The translations under genes and the position numbers were made by a program. Shown in pieces: positions 1 through 7,697 of a stretch of DNA of 42,519 nt. The number at the start of each line of letters is the position of its first letter. Positions within the stretch are counted from its first letter, which is position 1. Under the pieces are notes generated by a model that saw only the letters and a program-made list of their open reading frames with translations, did no database searches and had not been told where the DNA came from. Location: assembly GCA_947453695.1 (NCBI GenBank), contig CANGHW010000032.1, positions 1-42,519 of the forward strand, written 5' to 3'. This DNA comes from Opitutia bacterium (GTDB taxonomy: Bacteria > Verrucomicrobiota > Verrucomicrobiia > Opitutales > Opitutaceae).

Positions 1-100
1 CGCCTTCCAGCGCCAGCAGCATCGCCGCCAGTAGAACGATCAACGCGATACCGCTGCCGAGCACTTGAAACATGGCGCGAACTTGCCTCGTCGCCTCCAT
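1..100 (-). CDS. N-terminal fragment of a membrane protein (runs off the left edge)
   Basis: The reverse strand is open from an ATG at 98-100 to the window edge, giving 33 residues. They contain a hydrophobic stretch (FQVLGSGIALIVLLAAMLLA) that reads as a first membrane-spanning segment. The frame is also open upstream to a GTG at 128-130, so the start is uncertain. No family can be recognised from so short a piece. The downstream neighbour beyond the edge is unknown. Confidence 0.4.
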   Translation of the reverse strand, partial: MEATRQVRAMFQVLGSGIALIVLLAAMLLALEG

Positions 101-176
101 CGGGTCGAGCGCGACTTCATCGCCGCGCACTCCACCCGACTCTCCGCCTTGATCCCGGCTCGGCGCTCGCCGCGCA

Positions 177-758
177 GTTCAGTTCCTTGTCCCTTTCAAT
201 AATTCGTGCCCTGCAGCGTCGCCTGCTGCGCGATGCCGTTTTTCGTGATCTGAAACACTTCCGCGCCGGGCACCACGGTCTTCGCCGCCGCGACTGCCGC
301 ACCCTTGTCATCCGCCTTCGCGGCCGCGTCCGCCTGTCCGCTGAAGTCCCAGCCTTTCTCGATAAATGCCGCCAGCTTCTCTTTGTCGTGAAACACGAAC
401 ACCGCGCGAAAATCCTTCACACCCAGCCCGAGGCCAATGCCCGCCGAGCCCATCTTCATGGGCGTCTAAGTGTCGCTCAGCATTCCACTCTTCACCACTA
501 CGCCGTGTCCGCCCGCAAAGCTCGCGAAGATCACATTTATTCCTACGTTGGAAAACACCGCGTAGCCCGCCGCCTTCTTCACCTTCGCCTTGGCCTCCGG
601 ATGCATCTTGTAGAGTTCGGCCAGCACCGTGCGCGCATCGCACGAATCTCCTTCGTCTCCTTTTCCGGATCGGACTTCGCCATGGCAGGCGTAACGCCCA
701 GCCCCAAAACCAGCAGGAGCAACGGCCACGAGATCCAGAGGCGGGTAAAGGGTTTCAT
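177..758 (-). pseudogene. Degraded SYLF/YSC84-domain lipid-binding-like protein gene
   Basis: Read leftward from an ATG at 756-758, this begins with a signal peptide (MKPFTRLWISWPLLLLVLGL, cleaved near AMA). It continues as a SYLF domain with recognisable blocks KKAAGYAVFSNVG, MKMGSAGIGLGLGVKDF and FVFHDKEKLAAFIEKGW. Members are small exported proteins thought to bind lipids. The reading frame is broken four times. It shifts frame near 631-645, between the signal peptide and the domain. It meets an in-frame TAG at 466-468, in the middle of the domain. It meets a TGA at 196-198, where homologs have Trp before the tail KDKELN. The tail RDKELN then continues in another frame, consistent with an extra G near 190-193. 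The residual similarity on both sides of each lesion makes a decaying gene more likely than a chance ORF. Confidence 0.72.
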
Positions 759-873
759 GAAAAAACGATCGAGCATGAAATCAACGGGCCACTGTAGTCA
801 GACCCACGGCTCCGGGGCGCATCGAGCAGGCTAATCGAAAACGCTCATACGCGACGCGGGCGGATTCAGACCC

Positions 874-902
874 AAAAAAGCCGCACCCCGTGGGATGCGG
901 CT
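874..902 (-). terminator. Rho-independent terminator of the cysteine-rich protein gene
   Basis: On the minus strand a perfect 7-bp stem (AGCCGCA pairing with TGCGGCT, 9-nt loop) is followed directly by a run of T. It lies 30 bases beyond the stop codon of the small cysteine-rich gene, in the right orientation. Confidence 0.8.
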
Positions 903-932
903 CGGAAATTGGATTCGGACAGGAACGGGAGC

Positions 933-1172
933 TTACTTCTTAGCTTCGGCCTTCTTCTCGACCTTGCCCGCGCCGCCGCACTTCGTGCAGTTGTCGCCGC
1001 CCTTGGCCGCTTCAACGCAGCAGCCGTGGGAGCACGCTTTGCCATCAGCCTGAGCTTTGGCACAGCAGCCGGCGACTTTGGCCGCGGGGGCCTTGGTGTC
1101 GGCCGCGAAAGCGAGACCGACGGCGAGAACGGAAGCCGCCACGAGAGCAGCGAGGATCTTGGAGGATTTCAT
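933..1172 (-). CDS. Small exported cysteine-rich protein
   Basis: A 79-residue protein with a clear signal peptide (MKSSKILAALVAASVLAVGLAFA, cleaved after about residue 23). The mature part of about 55 residues has seven cysteines (36, 37, 47, 51, 52, 62, 65) spaced CC-x9-C-x3-CC-x9-C-x2-C, one nearby histidine and a lysine/alanine tail. The nearly repeated CC-x9-C spacing suggests metal binding or disulfide bonding in the periplasm. Similar small Cys-rich exported proteins occur in Verrucomicrobiota and Planctomycetes, but I do not recognise a named family. It is a single-gene unit with its own terminator just downstream. An AT-richer upstream region (about 1185-1260) probably holds its promoter, but I cannot place the boxes with certainty. 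Confidence 0.75.
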   Translation of the reverse strand: MKSSKILAALVAASVLAVGLAFAADTKAPAAKVAGCCAKAQADGKACSHGCCVEAAKGGDNCTKCGGAGKVEKKAEAKK

Positions 1173-1372
1173 AGGTGGGAGGGGTAGGTTAGATTTAAGT
1201 AAACCAACTCCACCCTACGGCTGGTCTACCTGATTTCCACTCTAAAATTAGGCGCCTCCCTTCGTGCGCGGGTCACCCGCGCACGCATTCCACCATTCGT
1301 CCGTCCCTCAACTTTTGCGGTCCGGTGCCGATGACAACTCCGCCACTCGCTCCGGCCTGCGGCCGTCTTCCC

Positions 1373-2152
1373 ATGAAATTTCCGCTCTTCACCCTTCCGG
1401 CCGGCCGGATTCTGGCCATTGCACTCTCAGCGATCTGCCTCTGGTCGCTTCGCGCTGAAACACCCGCTCCGAGCGTTCATGGTGATTCTGCGCCCGATGC
1501 CCACCCTGCACCTGCCGCCACCTCGTCCGCCCATGGGACGAGCGCCGGCCATGGCGCATCCACCAGCGAGACCCACCCCTCACCCGAGGTCGCACTCCAG
1601 CGCCTCTTGGACGGAAACGCCCGCTATGCCGCCGGCCATGCTGCGCATCCCAACCAAACTGTCGCCCGCCGCGTCGAAGTCGCCCGCGGCCAGACACCCT
1701 TTGCCGCGATCGTCACCTGCTCCGATTCCCGTGTCGCGCCCGAGCTCTACCTCGATCAGGGCCTCGGCGACCTCTTCGTAGTCCGCGATGCCGGCAACGT
1801 CATCAACGATCACGTGATCGGCAGCCTCGAATACGCCGTCGAGCACCTCCACGTTTCCCTCATCCTCGTCATCGGCCACGAAAAATGCGGCGCCGTTTCC
1901 GCTGCCGTCTCCGGCGGCCGCCCCGAAGGACGCATCGCCACCATCGTCGATTCCATCCGCCCTGCCGTGCAGGAAACGCGGCACCAGGCAGGCGACAAAG
2001 TCGACAACGCCATCCGCACCCACGCCCGCCGCGGCGCCGTCGCCCTCGCGTCCTATGGTCCAATTCTCGCCCCCGCGATCCGCTCCGGTGAGGTAAAGAT
2101 CTTCGCCGCCCGCTACGATCTCGCGAGCGGCCGCATCGAGCTGATCCCGTAA
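1373..2152 (+). CDS. Exported beta-class carbonic anhydrase
   Basis: Interconverts CO2 and bicarbonate. The protein has 259 residues from the ATG chosen here, which gives a good signal peptide (MKFPLFTLPAGRILAIALSA). An upstream in-frame ATG at 1325 would bury that signal. A His/Ala/Pro-rich linker (about 30-68) may help hold metal. The catalytic domain (about 70-259) has the zinc ligands of beta carbonic anhydrases: C116 and D118 in CSDSR, and H169 and C172 in GHEKCGAV. Beta enzymes are usually cytoplasmic, so the export signal points to a periplasmic role in CO2/bicarbonate handling. It stands alone between leftward genes. Identification is firm; the physiological role is inferred. Confidence 0.93.
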   Translation: MKFPLFTLPAGRILAIALSAICLWSLRAETPAPSVHGDSAPDAHPAPAATSSAHGTSAGHGASTSETHPSPEVALQRLLDGNARYAAGHAAHPNQTVARRVEVARGQTPFAAIVTCSDSRVAPELYLDQGLGDLFVVRDAGNVINDHVIGSLEYAVEHLHVSLILVIGHEKCGAVSAAVSGGRPEGRIATIVDSIRPAVQETRHQAGDKVDNAIRTHARRGAVALASYGPILAPAIRSGEVKIFAARYDLASGRIELIP

Positions 2153-2296
2153 GTTCGATCCCGCCGGCTACAGCTGCGGAGTAGCCGCCGCCCCTTCTCC
2201 GCACCACGCTCCTTGCGCCGGCCCTTGTTGGTTCCGACGCTGCTTTCGGTTGCGGTAGCCACACTAACCGCGTTCCACAGCCGCTACTGGTCTAGC

Positions 2297-3717
2297 TCAG
2301 GCCGCGACCAGTGAGCCAATATCTTCTTCCATACGCTCCGCCGCCGTCTCGATCTCGCGCGCGATGGCCGGCGTCTCGTTGGCGATGGTGTCGATCTGCC
2401 GCAGCGCTTCGCCGAAATCCGACAACTCGTGGTGGGTGCGTTCGATCTACTCCCGGATCTGTGCGAAAATATCAGCAAATCCCTCATGCCGCACCAGCCG
2501 CGTGCTCTCCACCACTCCGCTCAACTGGGCGACCTGCAGACTCAACATGTGACGCTCCAAATCCCGCGACGTGGAGCTCAGCCCATGCGCGCTGTTTTCC
2601 ATGTCGTGCAGCGCTTCGCTGGCCAAGCCCATCGTCCCGCTAAACGCCTCGTGCAAGGTGTGGATCAACCCACGTCGCTCCCGCCTTACCTCCGCCGTGG
2701 ACCGCTCGCTGATCAACTCATGCACAAAGGTCAGGACCATCTCGATTTGCAGCCGCGCTGCCGCGAGATTGAAAATCACCACGCGCAACCGACTCGAGAG
2801 CGTATTGATCCCCGTCACCAATCCGCTCACCGACTTGGCCACGTCACCCGATGTTTCTCCCATGTGCCGCGAGATCACCGAAAGTCCCAGCCCCTCGCCG
2901 CCGAGTCGGCTCGAAGCCAGCGCCACATTCATTGAGGCGAGGCTCAACTCCGCCGTCAGCGTGTTCACAAACGATGACTTCTTATCAAGCGCCTGGTTGA
3001 TCGCCACGAATTCATCGAGTCGGTGGTAAAGTTGATTCAGGTGGTCGTAGGCCCGGCAGCCATCGTCGTAGATCGCCGCGAGGTGCCCGATCACCGGGTC
3101 CTGTTTCAATCGCGTCGCGAGATCGCCACCCAGGCGCTGCACGATGATGCGCCGCTCTCGCACCAACGTCTCATCGCGGCTCTTCAACTCAGCCCCCAAC
3201 ATCGCCCGCATGAAGGCATCGTAGTCGCCAAAGCCCGCGGCGCGCAGTCCCTCCGCGAGCACCGCCGCGCCAGCATCCATGGCGGCCGCGAGTTCAGCTC
3301 CGCCCGATCGGGCCGCCTGCTCAGCAACCAGCATCCGGGCATTCAGCGGCTCAACGACGGCGAGGAAACCACCCGTCGGCTTGAACCGCACCGAGAGAAA
3401 TCCATTTCCCGCCGGCGCGATCAGCGCCACGACCCAGTAATAGCGCCCGTCCTTCGCCAGATTCTTGACCAGCGCCGCCACGATTTTTCCCGCGCGCAGA
3501 TGTTCCCACACGAGGCGAAACGCCGCCTGCGGCATGTCAGGATGCCGCACGTGCTGTGGGCTTTTCCCACCAACTCATCCGCTGAGTAGCCGCTGATTCG
3601 CACAAACACGTCATTGCCCGACGTGATCACCCCGCGCGCGTCAGTGGTGGAGAAGAAGATTTCATCAGCGGCGAACTCTCGCGGCTGATCACACAACGCG
3701 ATCGAGGTCTTTTTCAT
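2297..3717 (-). pseudogene. Broken PAS-domain, methyl-accepting-chemotaxis-like sensor gene
   Basis: Read leftward from ATG 3715-3717 (MKKTSIALCDQP). The N-terminus is an Aer-type PAS domain (FFSTTDARGVITSGNDVF, then GYSADELVGKAHST). The conserved continuation RHPDMPQAAFRLVWEHLRAG lies in a different frame, and the junction near 3545-3560 is explained by loss of one base. The second frame then runs through the rest of PAS and about 270 residues of long helices, including a weak MCP-signalling-tip-like segment (LASMNVALASSRLGGEGLG). It hits TAG at 2447-2449. Beyond that stop the same frame continues with good helical coding (IERTHHELSDFGEALRQID) to TGA at 2297-2299. Aer-like PAS proteins sense redox state or energy and signal to chemotaxis kinases, but the signalling tip here is degenerate. 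The intact HDOD gene immediately upstream may be a former partner. Sequencing error cannot be excluded. Confidence 0.75.
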
Positions 3718-3928
3718 CGCGCAAACAAAGAGGCTTCCTCCTTTGTCGGTTAACCCCGGCGGCAATTGACGAAAATTACTCACTAAAAACTCACCGCCAG
3801 AAAGCCCTCCTGCCAACCCGGCCGGTCTCTCCGCGCCGAAGGTCACTCGCAACTCCCAGTAGCCGCGATCGATTTCACCCGCTCAGACTTACCCTGACGC
3901 TCCATCCCACCGTTGACCGCAAAGCAAT

Positions 3929-4771
3929 TTACCCCGTCGCCGCGTGTAGCCGATCAAACGTCCGCTGCGCCCGCTCGCACGCTCGTTGAAATACGCGTTC
4001 ATCGAGCCCGGCCTTCACGAAATTATCCGGCGTGATTTTCAACAGGCCTTCTTCGCCCGGGAGACCGTGACACCGATCCTCGGCCGACGAAGCCGCCAGC
4101 TTCAGAAGGTGGATCACGGGATTGTGCTTTCCGAGCGTGTGGTAGTGATGGCGGATCGCGATCACCGTCTCGTGCGGCAGGCGCCAGTGCACCAAAATCT
4201 TCTCCGCCACCTCACAATTGCCGATCCCCCAGGTGCGCTTCTCCCAATCATCGAGATCGGTTTCCCCGCTTTCGGCAAAAGCCCGCACCATCGGGTCATT
4301 CTTCGCCAACAGTTCGAGCGCCATTTTTCCCACCGAACGCAGCAGGCCAACGGTGTAACAGCTCCGCGGCTCCTCCCCGCATTCCTCCGCCAGCTCTTCC
4401 ATCGTCACTGCCACAAATAGTGCGTTGATCCGCACCTGCCTACCATCGACGCCGTAAAGCCGCAGTTTTTGCTCACCCAGTTGGGTCGCTGCGACCGCGC
4501 CGACGAGCCGGTGCACTTCGCGAAACCCGATACTCGCCACTGCCTCCTCGATTGATCCCGCCGGCTCGGCCCGCGCATACGCCGGGCTGTTGGCCATGCG
4601 AAGAATCCGGGCCACGAGCGACGCATCCTGCCGCAGCAGCGCGATCACATCGGCCGCATCCACCCCGGGATTGCGGATGATTTGCCCCAGCTCGACGAGG
4701 AGACGCGGACCGGCCGGCAAGTCCTGCGCGACGCGGATAAGTTCTTCAGCGGAAAGTGTGGTTCGCACCAT
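3929..4771 (-). CDS. HDOD-domain protein
   Basis: A 280-residue cytoplasmic protein made almost wholly of an HDOD domain, the HD-related fold found in many bacterial signalling proteins. Recognisable blocks are LPAGPRLLVELGQIIRNPGV, DVIALLRQDASLVARILRMA, SIEEAVASIGFREVHRLVGA, YTVGLLRSVGKMALELLA and AIRHHYHTLG. HDOD domains generally lack the metal-binding HD pair and act as scaffolds or regulators in motility, chemotaxis and c-di-GMP pathways; the exact partner is unknown. It sits upstream of, and in the same direction as, the broken PAS/MCP-like gene, which suggests they once formed one signalling unit. The gene looks intact, and the start ATG at 4769-4771 agrees with the domain beginning close to the N-terminus. 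Confidence 0.88.
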   Translation of the reverse strand: MVRTTLSAEELIRVAQDLPAGPRLLVELGQIIRNPGVDAADVIALLRQDASLVARILRMANSPAYARAEPAGSIEEAVASIGFREVHRLVGAVAATQLGEQKLRLYGVDGRQVRINALFVAVTMEELAEECGEEPRSCYTVGLLRSVGKMALELLAKNDPMVRAFAESGETDLDDWEKRTWGIGNCEVAEKILVHWRLPHETVIAIRHHYHTLGKHNPVIHLLKLAASSAEDRCHGLPGEEGLLKITPDNFVKAGLDERVFQRACERAQRTFDRLHAATG

Positions 4772-4805
4772 ACTCCACGCTTATCGGCACAAACCCGCCC
4801 CGGGT

Positions 4806-5510
4806 TTAACGCGCGACCGGCCCGAAGAAATCCGCCGGCAGCTCGCGCCATTTCCCCGGCGCCAAGTCACCCAGGTCCAATTCGCCAAATTTCGCCCGAT
4901 GCAGCGTCAGCACCGTCCACCCGCAGGCGGCGAACATCCGCCGCACCTGATGATAGCGTCCCTCGGTCAGCGTCAGCTCGGCCTCGCGCGTTCCGACGAA
5001 CTTCAACTCCGCCGGTGCACACGCGTCCTTTTCTCCCTCCAGCAGCATCGTCCCTGCCGCAAAACGCTCCACCAGGTCCGGTGCCAAATCCCGGTCCACG
5101 GTCGCCCGGTAGACCTTCGGCACCTTGTGCTTCGGCGAGGTCAGCCGATGCACCAGCGGTGAGAGGTCCGTGAGCAAAATCAACCCGCTCGTCTCCTTAT
5201 CGAGCCGCCCTACACTCGTCACCGGCGGATTCCGCCGCTGCCAGCGCTCCGGTAGCAGCGAGTAAACATTCGGCCCTTCCCGCAACTCGTGCGAGCACAC
5301 CAGCCCGAGCGGCTTGTTCACGAGCAGCAGCAACCCATCAGGATGGTCCAGCGGCTCACCGTCGACTTGCACGTCCTCCGCCTTCACTCGCTCACCTACA
5401 TCGTCGGCCTCTTCGCCGCGCACCGTAATGGCACCGGCCTTCACCCAGTCGCGCGCCTCGCTACGACTGCAATATCCGAGACTGGCGAGAAGTTGATCGA
5501 GACGACGCAT
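4806..5510 (-). CDS. RsuA/RluB-family rRNA pseudouridine synthase
   Basis: Isomerises a specific uridine in ribosomal RNA to pseudouridine in the cytoplasm. The protein has 234 residues from ATG 5508-5510. It opens with an S4 RNA-binding domain (RLDQLLASLGYCSRSEARDW, residues 3-45). The catalytic domain follows, with the signature GRLDKETSGLILLT, in which the Asp of RLD is the nucleophile, and then YHQVRRMFAACGW. The short length, the HRLTSPKHKVPKVYRA block and the C-terminal APGKWRELP resemble RsuA (16S rRNA position 516) more than RluB/E/F, but I cannot fix the target. An in-frame ATG 39 bases upstream exists; the chosen start places S4 at the N-terminus as in the family. It ends 34 bases before the HDOD gene start. 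Confidence 0.9.
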   Translation of the reverse strand: MRRLDQLLASLGYCSRSEARDWVKAGAITVRGEEADDVGERVKAEDVQVDGEPLDHPDGLLLLVNKPLGLVCSHELREGPNVYSLLPERWQRRNPPVTSVGRLDKETSGLILLTDLSPLVHRLTSPKHKVPKVYRATVDRDLAPDLVERFAAGTMLLEGEKDACAPAELKFVGTREAELTLTEGRYHQVRRMFAACGWTVLTLHRAKFGELDLGDLAPGKWRELPADFFGPVAR

Positions 5511-5579
5511 AGGGAGGAGTGAGCAGAGACGAAGGCTCGTTTTGTGCATCCAAGTGCCTTTTTGTGGCGAACCAATTCC

Positions 5580-6719
5580 ATGGTCCGCTGGCTCCTCCTC
5601 GTCCTCGCCGTCTGTTTCGTCGCCCTCGGCTCCCTCACCGTGGTGCGGTCACCCGACTGGTCGCCCTCGTGGAAACTCGCCATCGCCGCCGGCGAATACG
5701 GCCACATCTTCGCCCTAATCCCCGTCGTGATCAGTCTCCTAGCCTGGCTCACGCGCGGCCCGGCACCCGCCCACGTTGCCGTCGCAACTACCCTGCTTTG
5801 CGCTCTCGCGTTCGGGCTTCTCACCCATCCCGTCCTCGAAGCCTGGAAACTCTCTCGTGCGCTTCCCGCCCAACTCACTCGCCAATTCGGTCCCGTCGCG
5901 CTCGACCACGCGCCATTCTCCATCCCGGCTCTCTTCGGCGCAGCTCCTAATTCAGCCCGCGTTGAGTCCCTCTCGGTCGCCGAGGGCCTCACCCTCGATT
6001 TCTATCGGGCCACGCGGGCGCAGGAATCGCCCGCACCCTGCGTCGTGCTGATCCATGGCGGCGGCTGGGACGGCGGCTCGCGCGACGAAATCGCCCACTT
6101 CAACCACTGGCTCGCGAGCCGCGGCTACGCCGTCGCCGCCGTCGACTACCGCCTCGCGCCAAAGCACGTCTGGCCCGCCCAACGCACCGATCTCGCTGCC
6201 GCGCTCGACTTTCTCAAGTCCCGCGCCTCCAGCCTCGGTCTCGACCCCGCGCGTTTCGTCCTGTGCGGCCGCAGCGCCGGCGGCAACATCGCCGAGGCCT
6301 ACGCCTACACGGCGGCCGATCCCGCGATTCGCGGCGTGATCGCCCTCTACGCCCCCGCCGATCTTCACTTCGCCTGGCAATACTCGCGCGAAGACGACGT
6401 CCTTAAGTCCCCGCAACTCCTTCGGCAATTCCTCGGCGGGCCGCCCGAGGTCGCCCGCGCCGCCTACGACAGCGCCAGCGCCTACCTGCACGTCGCCAAG
6501 ACGACACCTCCCACCCTCCTCCTTCACGGCCAACTCGACACTCTGGTTTGGCACCGCCAGAGCGAACGTCTCGCCGCGCGTCTCAAAGAACACGCCGTGC
6601 CCCACGCCTTCGTCTCGCTCCCCTGGGCAACGCACGCCTTCGAATACAATCTCAATGGTCCCGGTGGTCAGCTCACTCGTTTTTCGGTCGAATGGTTTCT
6701 CGGCGCCGTCACTCGCTGA
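5580..6719 (+). CDS. Membrane-anchored alpha/beta hydrolase (esterase/lipase type)
   Basis: A protein of 379 residues. The first about 90 residues contain three hydrophobic segments (WLLLVLAVCFVALGSL; IFALIPVVISLLAWL; VAVATTLLCALAFGLL). The catalytic alpha/beta-hydrolase domain follows, with the oxyanion-hole motif HGGGW (159-163), nucleophile S232 in GRSAGG, D320 in HGQLD and H352 in THAFE. This order matches the hormone-sensitive-lipase / BD-FAE-like esterases. The substrate is unknown; the membrane anchor suggests action on a lipid or exported ester. An in-frame ATG upstream at 5544 would put 12 polar residues before the first membrane helix, so the later start is preferred. It is followed after 121 bases by the DUF350 operon. 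Confidence 0.85.
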   Translation: MVRWLLLVLAVCFVALGSLTVVRSPDWSPSWKLAIAAGEYGHIFALIPVVISLLAWLTRGPAPAHVAVATTLLCALAFGLLTHPVLEAWKLSRALPAQLTRQFGPVALDHAPFSIPALFGAAPNSARVESLSVAEGLTLDFYRATRAQESPAPCVVLIHGGGWDGGSRDEIAHFNHWLASRGYAVAAVDYRLAPKHVWPAQRTDLAAALDFLKSRASSLGLDPARFVLCGRSAGGNIAEAYAYTAADPAIRGVIALYAPADLHFAWQYSREDDVLKSPQLLRQFLGGPPEVARAAYDSASAYLHVAKTTPPTLLLHGQLDTLVWHRQSERLAARLKEHAVPHAFVSLPWATHAFEYNLNGPGGQLTRFSVEWFLGAVTR

Positions 6720-6840
6720 CGCCCCTCCCCCTCGCCCGCCTTCGCCGCTCCCTTGGAGCAGGGGGAGATTTTTCCATGACGGTGTGTTTTGATTTACCCT
6801 CGGGTCCCGGTGCGCAGAGTCGTCGCGTCCTCCAACTTCC

Positions 6841-7107
6841 ATGCACTCGCTCCACGCCCTCCTCGCCCAAGCCACCCCGCCCGCCAACTGGCACGCCACG
6901 TCCCTCGGCGAAGCCTTGCTTAACGTCGCCATCTTTTCCGTCGCGGGCACCTTGCTGGCGATCGCCGGTTACAAGCTCTTCGACTTCTGCACCCCAGGCA
7001 ATCTGCACGAGGAAATCTTAAAGAACCGGAACCTGGCCGCCGCCGTCGTTGGCGGGGCGATCATCCTCGGCGTCTGCATCATCGTCGCAGCCGCCATCAT
7101 GGGATGA
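6841..7107 (+). CDS. DUF350 small membrane protein
   Basis: An 88-residue protein with two membrane helices (LLNVAIFSVAGTLLAIAGY and AAVVGGAIILGVCIIVAAAI) flanking a polar segment with FDFCTPGNLHEEILKNRN, typical of DUF350 (YjfL-like) proteins. Its molecular function is not established. The stop codon overlaps the start of the next gene in an ATGA, and that gene overlaps a YgiC-like gene the same way. DUF350, YgiB-like and YgiC-like genes are commonly found together, which supports the call. Confidence 0.85.
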   Translation: MHSLHALLAQATPPANWHATSLGEALLNVAIFSVAGTLLAIAGYKLFDFCTPGNLHEEILKNRNLAAAVVGGAIILGVCIIVAAAIMG

Positions 7108-7697
7108 ACTCATCCTTCCAGCGGCCCGCGCCCGCTGACTCCAGCCGGCGCAGCAAACAAGTCGCGCTCGTCCTGCTCGGCACCATGGGTGTCGTCGGCG
7201 GAGCCGTGGTCTGGGACGCGTGGCAACGCGCCCAGCCCGACGACCCGGCCACCACCGAGCAACCGTCACCGCCCGCATCGCCTGTCGCGGCCGACCGCAC
7301 CTACCAAAATAACGACTACGTCCCCGGCGTCGGTTATTACCACGCGCCCTACCGAGCATGGTTTCCGCACCCGTTTAATTTTCACGACCCCTCCCGCGGC
7401 TACTTCGCCGGCGGTCTTTGGCAAGCCGTGCCGTTCGTCGCCAACCTCCTCAGCTCGCAACCGAACCCGTCGGCCGTCCCGAGCGCCCTCGCCGCTCAAC
7501 AGCGCTACAAGGAACAGCAGCGCGCGCGCGATGCTCGGGCGGGCTTCTCCTCGCAAAGCCGCAGCACGCCCGCCAGCTCTTCGTTTACCTCGCGTCCGTC
7601 CAACTCGCCCTCGTCCACGCCCTCGAAGCCTACGATCCAGCGCGGTGGCTTCGGCTCCTCCGGCAAAGGTGCTAGCGGCTCCGGTTCCGGCTCATGA
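7104..7697 (+). CDS. YgiB-like membrane-anchored protein
   Basis: A 197-residue protein with one N-terminal membrane segment (VALVLLGTMGVVGGAVVW, about 20-38). An aromatic/Pro-rich exported middle follows (YVPGVGYYHAPYRAWFPHPF), and the C-terminal third is low-complexity Ser/Thr/Pro/Gly. The near-terminal motif TIQRGGFGSSGKG matches the RGGFG tail of YgiB (DUF1190) proteins; the rest is too diverged for a sure assignment. ATGA overlaps at both ends show that it is translated together with the DUF350 and YgiC-like genes. Its function is unknown; it probably acts at the outer face of the inner membrane with them. Confidence 0.7.
   Translation: MNSSFQRPAPADSSRRSKQVALVLLGTMGVVGGAVVWDAWQRAQPDDPATTEQPSPPASPVAADRTYQNNDYVPGVGYYHAPYRAWFPHPFNFHDPSRGYFAGGLWQAVPFVANLLSSQPNPSAVPSALAAQQRYKEQQRARDARAGFSSQSRSTPASSSFTSRPSNSPSSTPSKPTIQRGGFGSSGKGASGSGSGS

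Noticed and set aside
187-834. 215-codon plus-strand frame opposite the SYLF pseudogene
   Set aside because: Arg/His-rich translation without any family resemblance; the minus strand carries the recognisable domain.
177-3717. Stop-codon recoding (amber readthrough) as explanation for the two broken genes
   Set aside because: Frameshifts are also needed in both, one break is TGA, and no other gene in the window contains in-frame TAG.
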